This document shows, piece after piece, positions 11,383 to 24,660 of a DNA stretch of 64,000 nt (the first letter of the stretch is position 1; the number at the start of each line of letters is the position of its first letter). This stretch comes from Tenodera sinensis. Taxonomy: Eukaryota > Arthropoda > Insecta > Mantodea > Mantidae. The translations under genes and the position numbers were made by a program. The notes under the pieces were generated by a model that had not been told where the DNA came from, searched no databases, and was given only the letters and a program-made list of their open reading frames with translations. Where the stretch lies: NCBI GenBank assembly GCA_030765045.1, contig CM060966.1:66151921-66215920 (forward strand). The letters run 5' to 3'.

Positions 11383-12020
11383 TGATGCAATCGTTCCTCT
11401 CCGTCGAAGACGTCGCCTTTAAGACCTATAAGATCTCGTGTTTGGTGTCCGGACTAGCTCTAGCAAGAGGTCCTAATCTACAGGGTATGCGTGAATTATG
11501 GTAGGAATGGAACCAAACGAAGAATTAACCAACATATCACTTTATTTGTAAATTTCCAGATTTGTAGAGAACTGCCGACGATATTTAAATAGAATGTAAC
11601 TTTGTAACTTCAACTGCAACGTTATAACACTTTAACTTTATCACCCTTTAGCAACCGCCGAATTATGTATACGCGCTAGCTTACGTACAACTCCCAAGTT
11701 GCACGTGCGTTATTTCGACTCGATTCAAGACGAGTGTGTGTTGCGTTGCATTTGTTTTTGCGTGAGCAACACGAAGGAAGCGATTTCCATTGACTAACTT
11801 TAGTTCACGTCATGGTAAGAGAGGAATCAGCCCGCGGGATCACTATGGCTTCGTACAAGCAATAATTGTAACCTTATCACTCATTTAAATCTGCCTAGGC
11901 TTCCATTCTTGAGACTTTGACATATTCAGCTTTATTACGTCTTCCCCTTAACTATTGACTAGAATCTCCTTTTGTTTCTTTCTATTATCAAATGTATATA
12001 TTGACATAATTTCGGTTTCA
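11383..12020 (-). repeat. E2 3' LTR (638 bp)
   Basis: Direct repeat of 18349-18977. On the minus strand it starts TGAAACCGAAAT, right after the polypurine tract, and ends GCATCA next to the GCGG target duplication. Confidence 0.93.
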
Positions 12021-12032
12021 AATGCCCCCATA
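12021..12032 (-). other. E2 polypurine tract
   Basis: On the minus strand ATGGGGGCATT immediately precedes the LTR, the same sequence as in E1. Confidence 0.75.
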
Positions 12033-12534
12033 AACATTATTTTATTATTACATAATAAGTTAATGTTTATGTTCTGCCCGAATGATCAATTTTTTTAGTG
12101 AATACCTATTCTCGCAGTCGGCAATTCTCCATCCACATACATTTTTTTTACAAACATTTTAAAACATGCATTCCAAACAAGATTAAATTTTACTTAAAAC
12201 CCTATTATTTACATTTTTTTTCATCTTCGGAAGTTACATAATTTTACAAAAGTTCCTTGGTTTTGTATTTATTAGTTTCTTGATCCTCTTTCTCTTCTTG
12301 GTTTGCACAACACTTGCACTTAGTCACTATTATGCTAAGTTAACTATATTTACAATATTTATACATTTTCTCGTTCTTGGCAACACACAATTATATCAAT
12401 GATCTAACCATCTTTTCAATACTACACCATTTTCTAAGTTGATCAATCATTGAGTACTTCATAGTTGTCTGTAAGGTCGAAGCAGCTGCTTATGCCATCT
12501 TCCCAGAATTTTAGAGCTTTTTGGATCCTTCAAT
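12033..12534 (-). other. E2 3' untranslated region
   Basis: AT-rich sequence between the last integrase codons and the polypurine tract. No envelope-like frame is visible. Confidence 0.7.
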
Positions 12535-15500
12535 TCATAGGTATGTTCCCCAAATTTTTTTTACAATAACTTCGGGACCCTTATACAATAATTCTAATCT
12601 CTTAGTTCTGCTTGTTAATGCACTAGATAATTTGTGGTCCCTTGCTAGTACAAGACCACCTATCTCAGGTTCCCATTTATGTTTACTCTTTTTCCCCTTT
12701 AACTTTCTCTTAGCTGCCTTCTCTTTTATTCTATTAAATGCAATCTTTGCTGTTTGTTCTTCAGTCAATGGTTTTTCATTTGCCTCAAGGGTACTCGGTA
12801 CACCTTGCAATATTGGGTCTGGGTTAATCCCTAACATCAATTGTACTGGTGCAAAACCGGTGGTGGGATTCACGGTGTGATTAATAATTTTCTCAATTAT
12901 GGAACAGTACTTCACCCAATTTTTATGGTTACCATGTGTAAGTAGACGATAGTAAAGACCTACGTCTCTGAGAATTCTCTCAGTAGGATTTCCAGATGGG
13001 AAATAGGATGAACAATGGTAGAGTTTTATCCCTCTATTTTTTAAAGTCTCCACGAAACATTTGCTACGATGGACGGTTGCGTTATCAGTGAGAATAGCTT
13101 CAACTTTCCCATCGTTCGGGACATACTCATTAACAATTTTTCCTACACAGATCTTGCTAGTTATGTTTCGAACAGGGTAGATTTTCACAAATTTACAAAA
13201 AACATCATATAAGACAAAAATATGTCGGCATCCAAATTGTCCGATGGGCATTTCACTATGAGCGTCTGCTGTGACTAAGGCATTTTTTTATTGCGAAATA
13301 TGGCGTGAGGTTCAATATGATATCGGATATTAAAAGGTTTAGCTTTCTGACAAAGTTCACACATGGAACATACTTGCCTCACCTTTCTGGCCAATTGCTT
13401 TATATATAGATTTTCACCAATGGCCAAAATTAATTTTTCACTACCGGTGTGGGCTAAGGCTTTATGGTATGCCATTATTAATTTTGTGTGCAAAACTTTA
13501 GGGGTGATAACTTTCCACCGAGGTTCGGTTCGATCATGCAGTTTGTACAATTTATCTTTATAAATGCCCACAGTATTCGTCGTGTTATCAGAGATGAGTG
13601 TCGCATTTCCAAACAATTTACTTAATTCGTCATCCGCCCTTTGTAATTTGTATAGCCTCAACAATTCCCTCGATAACTGTTTGCCTTCCGCAGTCTCTAT
13701 GTATAAAATAGTGATGTCATGTTTATTGTCGCTTATGGTGTCGGGGGTCGGATAATTGGTTTTCATCCAGGACAATAAGTCGCTGAAGGTGTTTTGGCTT
13801 CCCGCAATGTGTCTTATGTCTATTTTATGAGAAGTGATTTCATGTATATAACGTGAAATTCTGGTGTTGGTAAGTTTACAAGAATTCATGAAGGATAGAC
13901 TGACGTGATCGGTATACACAATGATCGCATTATTGTATACATATTGGCGAAACTTAACCAATGCGAAGTAGATCGCGGCAATCTCTTTTTCGGTGGTGCA
14001 CGCTTGCGCTTCTGTTTTTGATACGCCACGCGATGCAACAGCGACTAGGTGATCATCGCCCTTTTCATCCCTCTGGATCAAAATTGCACCATACCCTAAA
14101 CTGGAAGCGTCAGTGTACAGGGTGTAAGGGAGATCTTCCCGGGGTTTCACGAATAAAACCGATTCCGAAAATAACTCTTTTACCTGAGAAAATGCTGCTA
14201 ACTCTGCTTCCGTCCATCTCCACTTCGAGTCTTTTTGCAAGACTTTTCGCAAAGGAGCTATCACTGAAGCATAATTGATTATAAACCAAGATTGGTAGTT
14301 CAAAATGCCAAGGAATCTACGCAGTTGCTTGAGGTTCTTAGGAGCAGGAATTTTATTAATGCTTTCAATCCTAGCTGGGTTTGGTCTAATCCCTTCCTCG
14401 GATATCACGTAACCTAAGAATTCCGTTTGTTTTATGAAAAATGGTGTTTTTATAGGTTCAACCGTCATATTAGCTTCAGGTAATCTACACAGCACATAAT
14501 TTAAGTCGTCGACATATTGCGCAACAAATTTCTTTATCGTTTCACCAAAAATTTGGTATAATGCTCGCAATAAAGCACTCCCACTGGTATTCATTCCAAA
14601 GGCACACACTTTGAATTGATATAGCACTCCTGAATGAAGAAATGAAGTGTACTTTCTAAGATTTCCCCTGAAAGGTATGTGCCAATATGATGCAGTTAGG
14701 TCTAAAGTGGAAAAGAACTTACCCTTACGCAATTTATTCAGTGTAACTTCGACACTTTCAGGTCTAAAATTATCAGGTTGGCAATGCTGGTTTAATTTTC
14801 GTGCATCTAAAGTGATTCTAATTCTGCCGTTGGCTTTATTTACTATGTATAATGGATTAACGTATTGCGAATTGGAAATTTCGATTATTCCATCGTCAAG
14901 CATAGATTGAATAACTTTGTCGACCTCCTCTCTGATAGCGCACGGGATCGCTCTTGCCTTATGGGTATATGGTTTTAAGGGAGTCATTTCAAAAGAATGT
15001 GTATAACAGACACACCTACCGGGTTTCTCGGAAAATACTTCTTTATTATTTAATAGTATACCATGCAATTCCTTCCTTTGTGGGTCGTTTAACCGGTTAG
15101 ATTGATTAACCTTTTCCCTTAATGAACTTTCCATATCAGCGCAGTCATAATCATAAGGGCACCTGCTTTCGTCATAGTATTTCCAACTTTTTGTGGGATT
15201 TTGTGGGGTTTATTTTTCGCATCATCCATAATATCTTCACTAAGCGAATCCCAATTATCAATTCTTACTTTGGCTAATTCCATAGTTCCAACACTAATAT
15301 ATTCGACGAAAAATGTATCACCCCTTATTTCATCTTCCTTCTTCTCCCTAAAAATAATCTTTGAATCGCCATCCTCTAAGAAAGGTACCTTCAACGTCTT
15401 ATGCTCTGTGTCTAATTTTAAGAGTCTCTTTTCAAAATCTATTATGGCATTCCCATTGTAAAGACAATCGCAACCCAAAATAACATCAGTGATGAGTTTT

Positions 15501-15871
15501 GGTACAACTAAAAATAAATTTCTATTGGGTGTCCATTTATCTTAACATTTAACATAGCTTGGAATTTTACATTTTCTTTTCGTTTTCCTACTGCTAGGGA
15601 ACAATATATTCCAGTGACAGCCAATGTCATTATTTTCAGACCATTACTTATTAATTCGTCGTAAAATTTTGTGAACAGACGGTACTGTCGGCTCCGGTGT
15701 CGATAATGGCGCTAAAGTGTTTACCATTTATATCAATAGGTATTCTTGGTGGGTCTGTTAATACTTCATTTTCTTCAGCCCTATTTCTACCTTCCCTGAT
15801 TTGTTCTATCCATATCTGACCTCTTTGAAACCCATCTTTCGTGTACTTACGACAGGTATTGTATCCAATCC

Positions 15872-15884
<13 letters not shown>
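12535..15884 (-). pseudogene. E2 pol pseudogene (protease, RT, RNase H, integrase)
   Basis: Read on the minus strand. 15884-15651 holds the protease motif DTGADSTVCSQNF. 15478-15119 holds the rest of the protease and linker. 15134-13275 is a 619-codon open stretch with RT (ARAIPCAIREEVDK, ASYWHIPF, AQYVDD), RNase H (YTDASSLGYGAIL) and the HHCC zinc finger of integrase (HTGSEKL, CSMCELC). 13251-12535 carries the integrase core and C terminus (LTDNATVHRS, GNPTERIL). Frames break near 15130 and 13260. About 14 residues after YVDD present in E1 are missing. The long RT/RNase H open frame shows slower decay than E1. Confidence 0.9.
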
Positions 15885-17890
<2,006 letters not shown>

Positions 17891-18326
17891 TATCGGCCCT
17901 AGTATGTTACTTTCTGTATCTACAACTGGTGTTTGACATTCTCTGCCAGAATGACCTTCCCTTAGCTATTCTCTTTGATCTGATACATCTCCATTTCCCC
18001 CTACATTTGCTACTACATCTACAGTTTCCCCATTTACAACTTCTATCTCCTGAATTTTACTATCTACTACAGACTGTTCCAACATCTTGCCGTTTCTAAG
18101 AAGCATCTACTTAAATATCACTGATAAACTAGTTTAACACTCAGTACCTCATTATTGTTGCTGCACACCGATGTTGCCACTGTCTCTGATGTTACTGGTT
18201 CATTATTTCCGCAGTCTCTGTTGATTCTCTTCTTCTCGAATCTTGTTGGCTCAATCCTTATCGTGTCAGCTTCTGCTGGTCCTCTTCTTCTCGAATATCG
18301 TTGGCCCAATCCTCGTCGTCTTATCG

Positions 18327-18346
18327 TGCCACACGTTGATTCGCCA
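18327..18346 (-). other. E2 primer-binding site
   Basis: On the minus strand TGGCGAATCAACGTGTGGC begins two bases after the LTR end. TGG at its start matches the complement of a tRNA CCA end. The tRNA is not assigned. Confidence 0.65.
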
Positions 18347-18348
18347 TT

Positions 18349-18977
18349 TGACGCAAACGTTCCTCTCCGTCGAAGACGTCGCCTTTAAAACCTATAAGAT
18401 CTTGTGTTTGGTGTCCGGACTAGCTCTAGCAAGAGGTCCTAATCTACAGGGTATGCGTGAATTATGGTAGGAATGGAACCAAACGAAGAATTAACCAACA
18501 TATCACTTTATTTGTAAATTTCCAGATTTGTAGAGAACTGCCGACGATATTTAAATAGAATGTAACTTTGTAACTTCAACTACAACGTTGTAACACTTTA
18601 ACTTTATCACCCTTTAGTAACCGCCGAATTATGTATACGCGCTAGCTTACGTACAACTCCCAAGTTGCACGTGCGTTATCTCGACTCGATTCAAGACGAG
18701 TGTGTGTTGCGTTGCATTTGTTTTTGCGTGAGCAACACGAAGGGAGAGATTTTCATTGGCTAACTTTAGATCACGTCATGGTAAGATAGGAATCAACCCG
18801 CGGGATCACTTTGGCTTCGTACAAGCAACAATTGTAACCTTATCACTCACTTAAATCTGCCTAGGCTTCCATTCTTGAGACATTAATCTATTCAGCTTTA
18901 TTACGTCTTTCCCTTAACTATTGACTAGAATCTCCTTTTGTTTCTTTCTATTATCAAATATATATAATTTGGTTTCA
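18349..18977 (-). repeat. E2 5' LTR (629 bp)
   Basis: Direct repeat of 11383-12020. In element orientation it starts TGAAACC at 18977 and ends TGCGTCA at 18349, next to the primer site. The outer flank carries the GCGG duplication. Confidence 0.93.
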
Positions 18978-18981
18978 GCGG

Positions 18982-19150
18982 CCACGGCATTTGAGTGCAA
19001 GACCATGATCAAGTCATAGAAAAAGTAAAGAAAAGTTAACTAAAATAAGTAGATTTTCCGGGCTTGTGGGCCGTGGTCGAGTTGGATTAGCTTCCTCCGA
19101 CGTTTCGCTGAAAACTGCGTCCAGCATCTTCAGGGTGATCCAATTAGTGA
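18982..19150 (-). repeat. Fragment of an unclassified repeat with a hammerhead-like motif
   Basis: On the minus strand CCCTGAAGATGCTGG...CAGCGAAACGTCGGAGG contains CTGAAGA (fits CUGANGA), a GCTG/CAGC stem and GAAA, the order of a hammerhead ribozyme core. One unpaired T breaks the classic stem II. Downstream, GCCCGGAAAATCTACTTATT is repeated at 57657-57686, so this is a dispersed family. Such GAAACGTCGG motifs are common beside invertebrate retroelements, but I cannot assign the class. Confidence 0.45.
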
Positions 19151-19199
19151 ACTCCCGAGTCCAAATATTAGAGAGCTACCACCAGCCATTAGAGAGCTA

Positions 19200-20523
19200 T
19201 TTCAGATTTCAGATTTTGCTTATTTCAATTTTGTCTGGTCCTGGTACAGCAGGCCCAGCTAACAGACTTACATTTACATTTATTTACAATTTTTTGTTTT
19301 TACATTTTATATACAACGGGTTTTCCAGGAAACCCATACAGTGACCGTCCTTGGGCCACCGAGAACAGTTCCCTGTTGTGTTGTCTTTGGTTTCTGTTTC
19401 TAGTTTTTGTTGTTTTTTTATATACATATATACACTTTATTTACACACATGCACTCCTGCATTCACTCTGGCATATCGTGAGATATGCCCTCACGCACAC
19501 ACACACCCACACACAGACGCACATTAAAACACTATTTACAGACGCTATTTACACTCGCTTTATATACATTTCCGCGGTTTTCCTGGGCGGGCAGGTTGCA
19601 GCTCCTGACTGGTTCCCTGGGCTGCAGGCCTCTGAGGTAGCTTGTGTGCGGCCTGGGGCCCGTGTTTGTATGGACGCACATCAGTCGGTGAGCCAAGCGA
19701 CGTCTAAAACATTTTGATTCGTGCGTGTTTTCGATGCTTCGGCTCACCTTTGCCGATATTGGCAATGACGTAATTGTCGTGGTTTCTGATGCGCGCCCAT
19801 GCCGCGGAGGCCCTTTTGGTAATTGCCTCAGAGATGGAGGGGATCTGGGTTTCCAGGTGTAGGGTTTGGTTGGTGGTTAAGAAGGAAGTTGAGAGGATTT
19901 TTCGGAGGGAGAGGTTTTGGAGGGTTTGGATCAGTTTTAGGGCGGTTTTTGAGGCGTTTTAAAAGCTTTGTACAGGATGAGTTTGGACTTCAATTGCAGC
20001 TGTTTGCTGCGGAAGATGGAAGCGCATAACTTTAGCCGCTGTCTGCCTTTGTTGGCGCTATTTTTTATGTGGGTGGACCAGCACATTGTGCGGTCCAAGG
20101 TAACCCCTAAGTATTTAACTTGTCGACGGCAGTGCAATACGTGACCACCGACCGTCAGGTCCATTGCCAATGTGTGATGCCGCGTACATAGTGACCTTGC
20201 ATCTGGCGTCCACTGGGAAGTCGTTTGTAAACAGTATGTACAGGAAGGGGGACATTATTGCCCCTTGTGGGATGCCAGCCCGCATCACTCGCTCCCGAGA
20301 GGAGGAGCGGCCCACTTGGACGTAGAACTTCCGTTTTTCTAAAAAATTGTGCAGCAAGTGTAGATAATTTTGAAATGCCGGGAAATTTTGGTGCAGTTTA
20401 TAGATAAGGCCATTGTTCCAGCACCGGTCAAATGCGGCTTCTACGTCCAGAAATAGCGCCAACGTTGAAGCCCCGTTGTTAAATTGCTTTGTTATGTCAT
20501 CTGTTAGCCTGAGAAGCTGTGTC
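19200..20523 (-). pseudogene. LINE family B copy B1: RT fragment and 3' UTR
   Basis: 20520-20115 on the minus strand encodes the RT palm region (LFLDVEAAFDRCW, GIPQGAIMSPFLYI). A deletion then removes about 54 residues, including the YADD active site. 20170-19937 resumes at AMDLTVGG and VTLDRTMCWSTHIKN, and 19937-19690 is a decayed C terminus. 19690-19200 is the 3' UTR with a CA-repeat (near 19498) and conserved CCCATACRGTGA. It ends in AATCTGAAATCTGAAA rather than poly-A. Family B is Jockey-like. The copy is dead. Its 5' edge is fused to module U at 20524. Confidence 0.85.
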
Positions 20524-20596
20524 TTCTAGCGCGCTATATATATAGTCGCACATGGAGGGACGGCGTGGCCTGTAGCGGGGGGGGGGGGGGGGGGAG
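20524..20596 (-). repeat. Module U copy 1, with a G18 run
   Basis: About 70 bp nearly identical in inverted orientation to 43350-43425 (GCGACTATAYATAGCGCGCT and CCCTCCATGTGC in U orientation). The G18 homopolymer at 20577-20594 replaces a run of six C/G in the other copy. It sits between a 5'-truncated family B RT and a 5'-truncated family A ORF1. Its nature is unknown. Confidence 0.7.
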
Positions 20597-21125
20597 CATG
20601 GCAAGACACGAAAGTGCCCTTGCACAGACCGAGGTCGCGGAAGGGACCCCTACAAGCCAGGTTGGCGCTACAATGACAACGGCAGTCCCAGATAGCGTCA
20701 TACCCAAGGAGCAACGTCCCCCTAAGAAGGGGAAGAAGAAGCGCTCTGTGGCCAAAACCACAAAGCAACCTGCCGCCGGGAAGGATCTCAACAAAACTGT
20801 TTAGAAACTTCCCCCTCCACCAGCATCTATAGCTCCAGCTGAGCCTGCCAATGCTGGTCCGTCCTCCCGGACCGGCCCATGTAATCCAGAGGCAGCAGTG
20901 CCTCAAAACAGCTCGCAACCAACCGCAGGGGACGCATTTGCGTCTGAGGACATGGTAGAGTTCATTCAGTTGGCAACCTGGTTCGCCGACTTAGTCCAGC
21001 GCTCCCTCCCGAGCTTACGACGCTGCAGGGAAACCATCAACAACCCCGGGATTTCCGCTGTGGAGAAGCATCTTGCGGTGCTTCAAACGGCTAAGGACCT
21101 CTATTCTAACTCCACGAGCTCTTAA
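20597..21125 (+). pseudogene. LINE family A copy A1: ORF1 C-terminal part
   Basis: The frame reads HESALAQTEVAEGTP, a Lys-rich stretch (PPKKGKKKR), a Pro/Ala-rich linker and a conserved C terminus (EFIQLATWFADLVQRSLPSL). It matches the ORF1 piece at 42556-43240 and the C terminus at 39292-39492. The N-terminal half and the CCHC knuckles are absent through 5' truncation. There is a premature TAG at 20802-20804. The natural stop TAA (21123-21125) shares its last base with the ORF2 start ATG, giving TAATG. Jockey ORF1 proteins bind the element RNA. Confidence 0.85.
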
Positions 21126-22006
21126 TGGCGCATAGAACTGTGCGTTCATTCAGAGCTGCGTTCTGGAACGCAAATGGAGTTAGAGACCAGAGACCTGGCC
21201 TGTTAGAGTTCGTAGACAGTCACGGGATTGATATTCTGATGGTCTGTGAAACGCAGTTGCACGACGGTGTACAGTTTACCCTGCCAAGTTACGCCGCCCA
21301 TCGGTCTGATCGGGTCGGCCGACAGGGCGTTAGTACTGCCATTTTCATAAAGAACCATCTCACCCACACTCCTGTTACCATTCCTCCGCTACAACACCTG
21401 GAAGCAACCGCCATAAGGCTGTCCTTGGGTGGGAACGACCTAGTGATTGTGGCGGTATACGACCCATCGAATGGACGCTTCCATGAAGCGGACATCACGG
21501 CACTCCTGAACCTACACCACAGGGTTTGCATCGCAGGCGACTTCAACGCTAAACACCCAAGCTGGCACAGCCGCACGCAGAACGTTAAGGGCCGGAGACT
21601 GTACCGTCTCATTAGCGGGAACCCCGGCCTTCACGCGCACGGGCCGAGAGGTCCAACCTACTACCCGGCACGCGGCGCCGCGGATATCATTGATTTCATG
21701 ATCACCAAGAACATTCCATTTCACTTGGACGTCTCTGTGATTAACGCTCTGGACTCTGATCACAACCCTGTTGTGGTCGACTCAGACGTTAGTCTCACTG
21801 CGCTGGGAGTACCAGACTGGGTGGAAGAGGTCGACTGGGAAGCAGCCGTCCTTGCCCTTCAAAACTCCGTGGAAGCAAATCCTCGAATAGACTCGATTGA
21901 GGCTCTCGAGGAGGCGGCCGCGGGGTTTTCATCCTCAGTCCTAAATGCGGTACGTGCTCACACACACCGCATCCCTACCGAAGTACCAAACCCGACATCT
22001 ATCCCT
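21125..22006 (+). pseudogene. LINE family A copy A1: ORF2 endonuclease part
   Basis: Open from ATG 21125 through 294 codons to the E3 insertion point. It is an EEP (AP-type) endonuclease that nicks target DNA: FWNANGVRDQRPGL (Asn), MVCETQL (Glu), YDPSNG, AGDFNAKHPSWHS (Asp/Asn) and the terminal SDHNPV (Asp-His) motif are all present. The frame stays open and continues exactly in phase at 30025 when E3 plus one CCCT copy is skipped, so E3 alone separates the two halves. One oddity: the usual GGGTAI after RVGRQG reads GVSTAI. Confidence 0.92.
22003..22006. repeat. E3 target-site duplication, left (CCCT)
   Basis: CCCT before the LTR at 22007 equals CCCT at 30021-30024. Removing E3 and one copy restores the family A reading frame. 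Confidence 0.93.
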
Positions 22007-22680
22007 TGTTGTATCCTTCTCGCACCTAGCACCCTCCCGCAGGTGAGGTGGGATGGGATTGTCTGGTTGAGTGCCGAGCGGGAGCAAGTGGGTGAGGTTT
22101 CCTGGATATTCCACTCGAAATCACACAACAATTGGTGTTAAAGGATTTATTTACAAACAGTACGGAACAAGCTTAAAGGAATATGGGTAGTGGTTACACC
22201 ATCCGATGTGGACTCGTTGACAACGGCGGGTCAAAAGACATCCCTTCCATGGTGACTAAGGTTCATATATCGTTCCACAATATTCTCTGGGTAAGACACT
22301 ATCCCTAATAACCATAAACTGTTATGTGACAGGCGTCTGGGAATGCTACACCCTTCCTCGGGTCCCCCTTGGGGTTGAAGGTCAAGTTCCAGACAGTCAC
22401 ATATACCAGTATTTCCAACTTCTGTAGAATACGTCTGCTTAAAACTATTTCTCACATATTATATTTCCATTACCAATATATGAATTCATACTATTATTCT
22501 ACTCTTCTATAACAATTATATTTCAATTACCAATATATGAATTCATACTATTATTCTATTCTTCTATAACAATTATATTTCCATTACCAATATGTGAATT
22601 CAGACTATGATTCTACTCTGCTATAACAATTATGTTTCCATTACCAATATTTGAATTCATACTATTACCCTACTATAACA
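22007..22680 (-). repeat. E3 3' LTR (674 bp)
   Basis: Plus-strand edges are TGTTGTATCC and CTATAACA; the outer edge carries the CCCT target duplication. The part next to env holds four 57-bp tandem repeats. Confidence 0.95.
22456..22680. repeat. Four 57-bp tandem repeats in E3 LTR (U3 side)
   Basis: TTTCMATTACCAATAT recurs at 22464, 22521, 22578 and 22635, exactly 57 bp apart, each followed by GAATTCA and CTATAACAAT-like sequence. The same array is in the other LTR at about 29796-30020. In minus orientation this is the start of the LTR (U3), where retroviral enhancers lie; enhancer function is inferred. Confidence 0.9.
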
Positions 22681-24649
22681 CCTCCCGCCGTAATTAGGTC
22701 AAAATTTACACCTAAATTTTGACTACTCTTTAATACGTACACTGGTCTTATGCGTTCGGAGTGACTTGTGGAAGTGGTAGGTTTATCTTTAGAGTCATGG
22801 AGAGGTATCTCCTCTGGGACAGGACTCAGACTTTCGTTGCTTGAACGTATGTTAATATGCACTATATTACCTGAGCCACCTGACTCAATAGTTGGGACTT
22901 TAAATCTCCGAACACATCTATTCTTGTAACAGCTAAACACTTTATAACCAAAATATGGTGCCAAAATGCTAATAAGAATATAAACAATTACGGAATATCG
23001 GGCGTGTGTTACAGTGAATGAATTTTGCCGCACTTGCCTCTGAATCATCTCTTCTACTTGAGAGAGTTTATAGCTAGAAACCTTTAACTCGTCAAAATGT
23101 GTTATCACTTGTTTGAAAGTTGTGTTCAGCTTTAACTCATTTCTTTTTAACTTTCCTACTAATTCTTCACAGCAAACAACATCTATGTTAATTGAGGACA
23201 ACACATCAAGATTACTAAAATTACCCTGGGACATTACAACTTCTGTCTGAATTACAAAGGATTTACCATACCCTTTACAACCTGAACTAAGCTTAAGTTT
23301 GCCATACCCTTCTAAAATAACATCTCTTGGTTGTTCCTCAGGACATGAAATAGTAACACTTTCTACAGATGGTACAAAATACAACCACTCATTATTTGCT
23401 AAAGGTGTCCATAGTGATTCGCGTAATTCAATAAGCCTCTTTTCACATGTAGAAGGTAATCTACGAAGTTTTTGTAGCATTTTCACAACACAATCATCAT
23501 GATAGTGGGCTAACTTAAGTGGAAGGGTTTGTTTACATACATATTTTGAATCTCCCAATGTTTTACATTTTTCCAACAAAGACAAAGGACTCATAAAATA
23601 ATATTGTCTGCTCTTATCAATAAACAGAAGATCTTCATGAACGTCCACAAACACATATTTCCCTTGTTCAATGAGCACAGGCACCGGTATAAGTCGATAC
23701 ACATTATAAACACCTTGTGACACTAAAGGTAAAAATAGTACAAATGTGAGTTTTTCATCCTTTACAAATACAGCTACATCACACATAGCAATTAACAAAT
23801 GAAGCGAATCCTTGCTTACTGCAAATGGCAGGGAGGTACCTAAGGGCAAATTTGCAACACCTTTCTCTAAAACATGCAGTAATTCCGAAGGAGCCTCTAC
23901 CTGTGGATGAATAAGTCCCTTTTGGGCATTTAATATACCATCTATTAGTATATCACAATTGCGAAATAAGGTTTCCATGGCATTATTTAAACTAAGTAAG
24001 TGATTACTAACCGTCATTTTCATTTGTAGATCATCAAGCATCTTAACTTCTTGCTGCTGGCTTTTGTTTAGGAAGTCTTGAATTCTAACTAAATTCTCTT
24101 CCAATACCTTCTCATTGAAAGCCAAATTAATAAGTGAATCATTGAACAAACCTAGAGAAACCTTTGCTACAGAGACTTGTTCCTTCAACAAATTTGTAAT
24201 GCCTTTTTCATTTTCCTCCACATGCTGTATTTGCTGATTATAATATTCCGCGTCATCATTATCTAATGTACCAAACAATATTTTCAAAGTTGCCCTCCTA
24301 CATCGATTACACCTCTCCTTGTACGCGTCTCCTGACGACCTGTCATTTCCCTCAATAACCCTTCGGTTCTCCTTAACTTGCCCAATTTATCCTGTATTTT
24401 ATTCTTAAAGTTTGTACACCCTGACCATTTCTGCAAGGAAACGTGCTCGCATGCACTCAAAGTATGCTTTATATAACTTTCTGTAGTATCTACCTGGTAC
24501 TCTAAATTACCTAAATCTACATACACAATTATCTTCCATACACTATTGTACAGCTGGGCGGTACCCTTACTCTCATAGTATAGACCAGGCGGAATTTCGA
24601 ACTTCACCACTTCATCTAAAAATAAGTAGGTCTCGCTAATTATCCAAGG
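22665..24649 (-). pseudogene. env: E3 envelope (baculovirus F-like fusion protein), one frameshift
   Basis: On the minus strand the frame opens at 24649, 12 bp after the integrase stop, and runs to 24284. It then continues in another frame to 22665 (540 codons). A furin-type site RTRR is followed by a Gly-containing hydrophobic stretch like the fusion peptide of F proteins. A long ectodomain with coiled-coil propensity and scattered Cys follows, then one membrane segment (about residues 431-451 of the second frame) and a cytoplasmic tail of about 90 residues. The reading frame changes just after the fusion-peptide region, so this copy is probably not translated whole. No signal peptide is visible; a spliced mRNA is known for this gene in errantiviruses and a TTAG acceptor-like site lies at 24650-24653. 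The last codons run through the polypurine tract into the LTR. Confidence 0.85.
22681..22691 (-). other. E3 polypurine tract
   Basis: On the minus strand ACGGCGGGAGG directly precedes the 3' LTR. It also encodes part of the envelope C terminus. Confidence 0.75.
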
Positions 24650-24660
24650 CTAACCTTACC

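Noticed and set aside
18155..18470. Short open frames over the E2 LTR and leader
   Set aside because: They cross the LTR boundary and the primer site, have no domain, and are antisense to the element.
19167..19199. ATTAGAGAGCTA direct repeat as target duplication of copy B1
   Set aside because: Both copies lie on the same (3') side of the LINE with 9 bp between them. The 5' side at 20524-20596 has no match.
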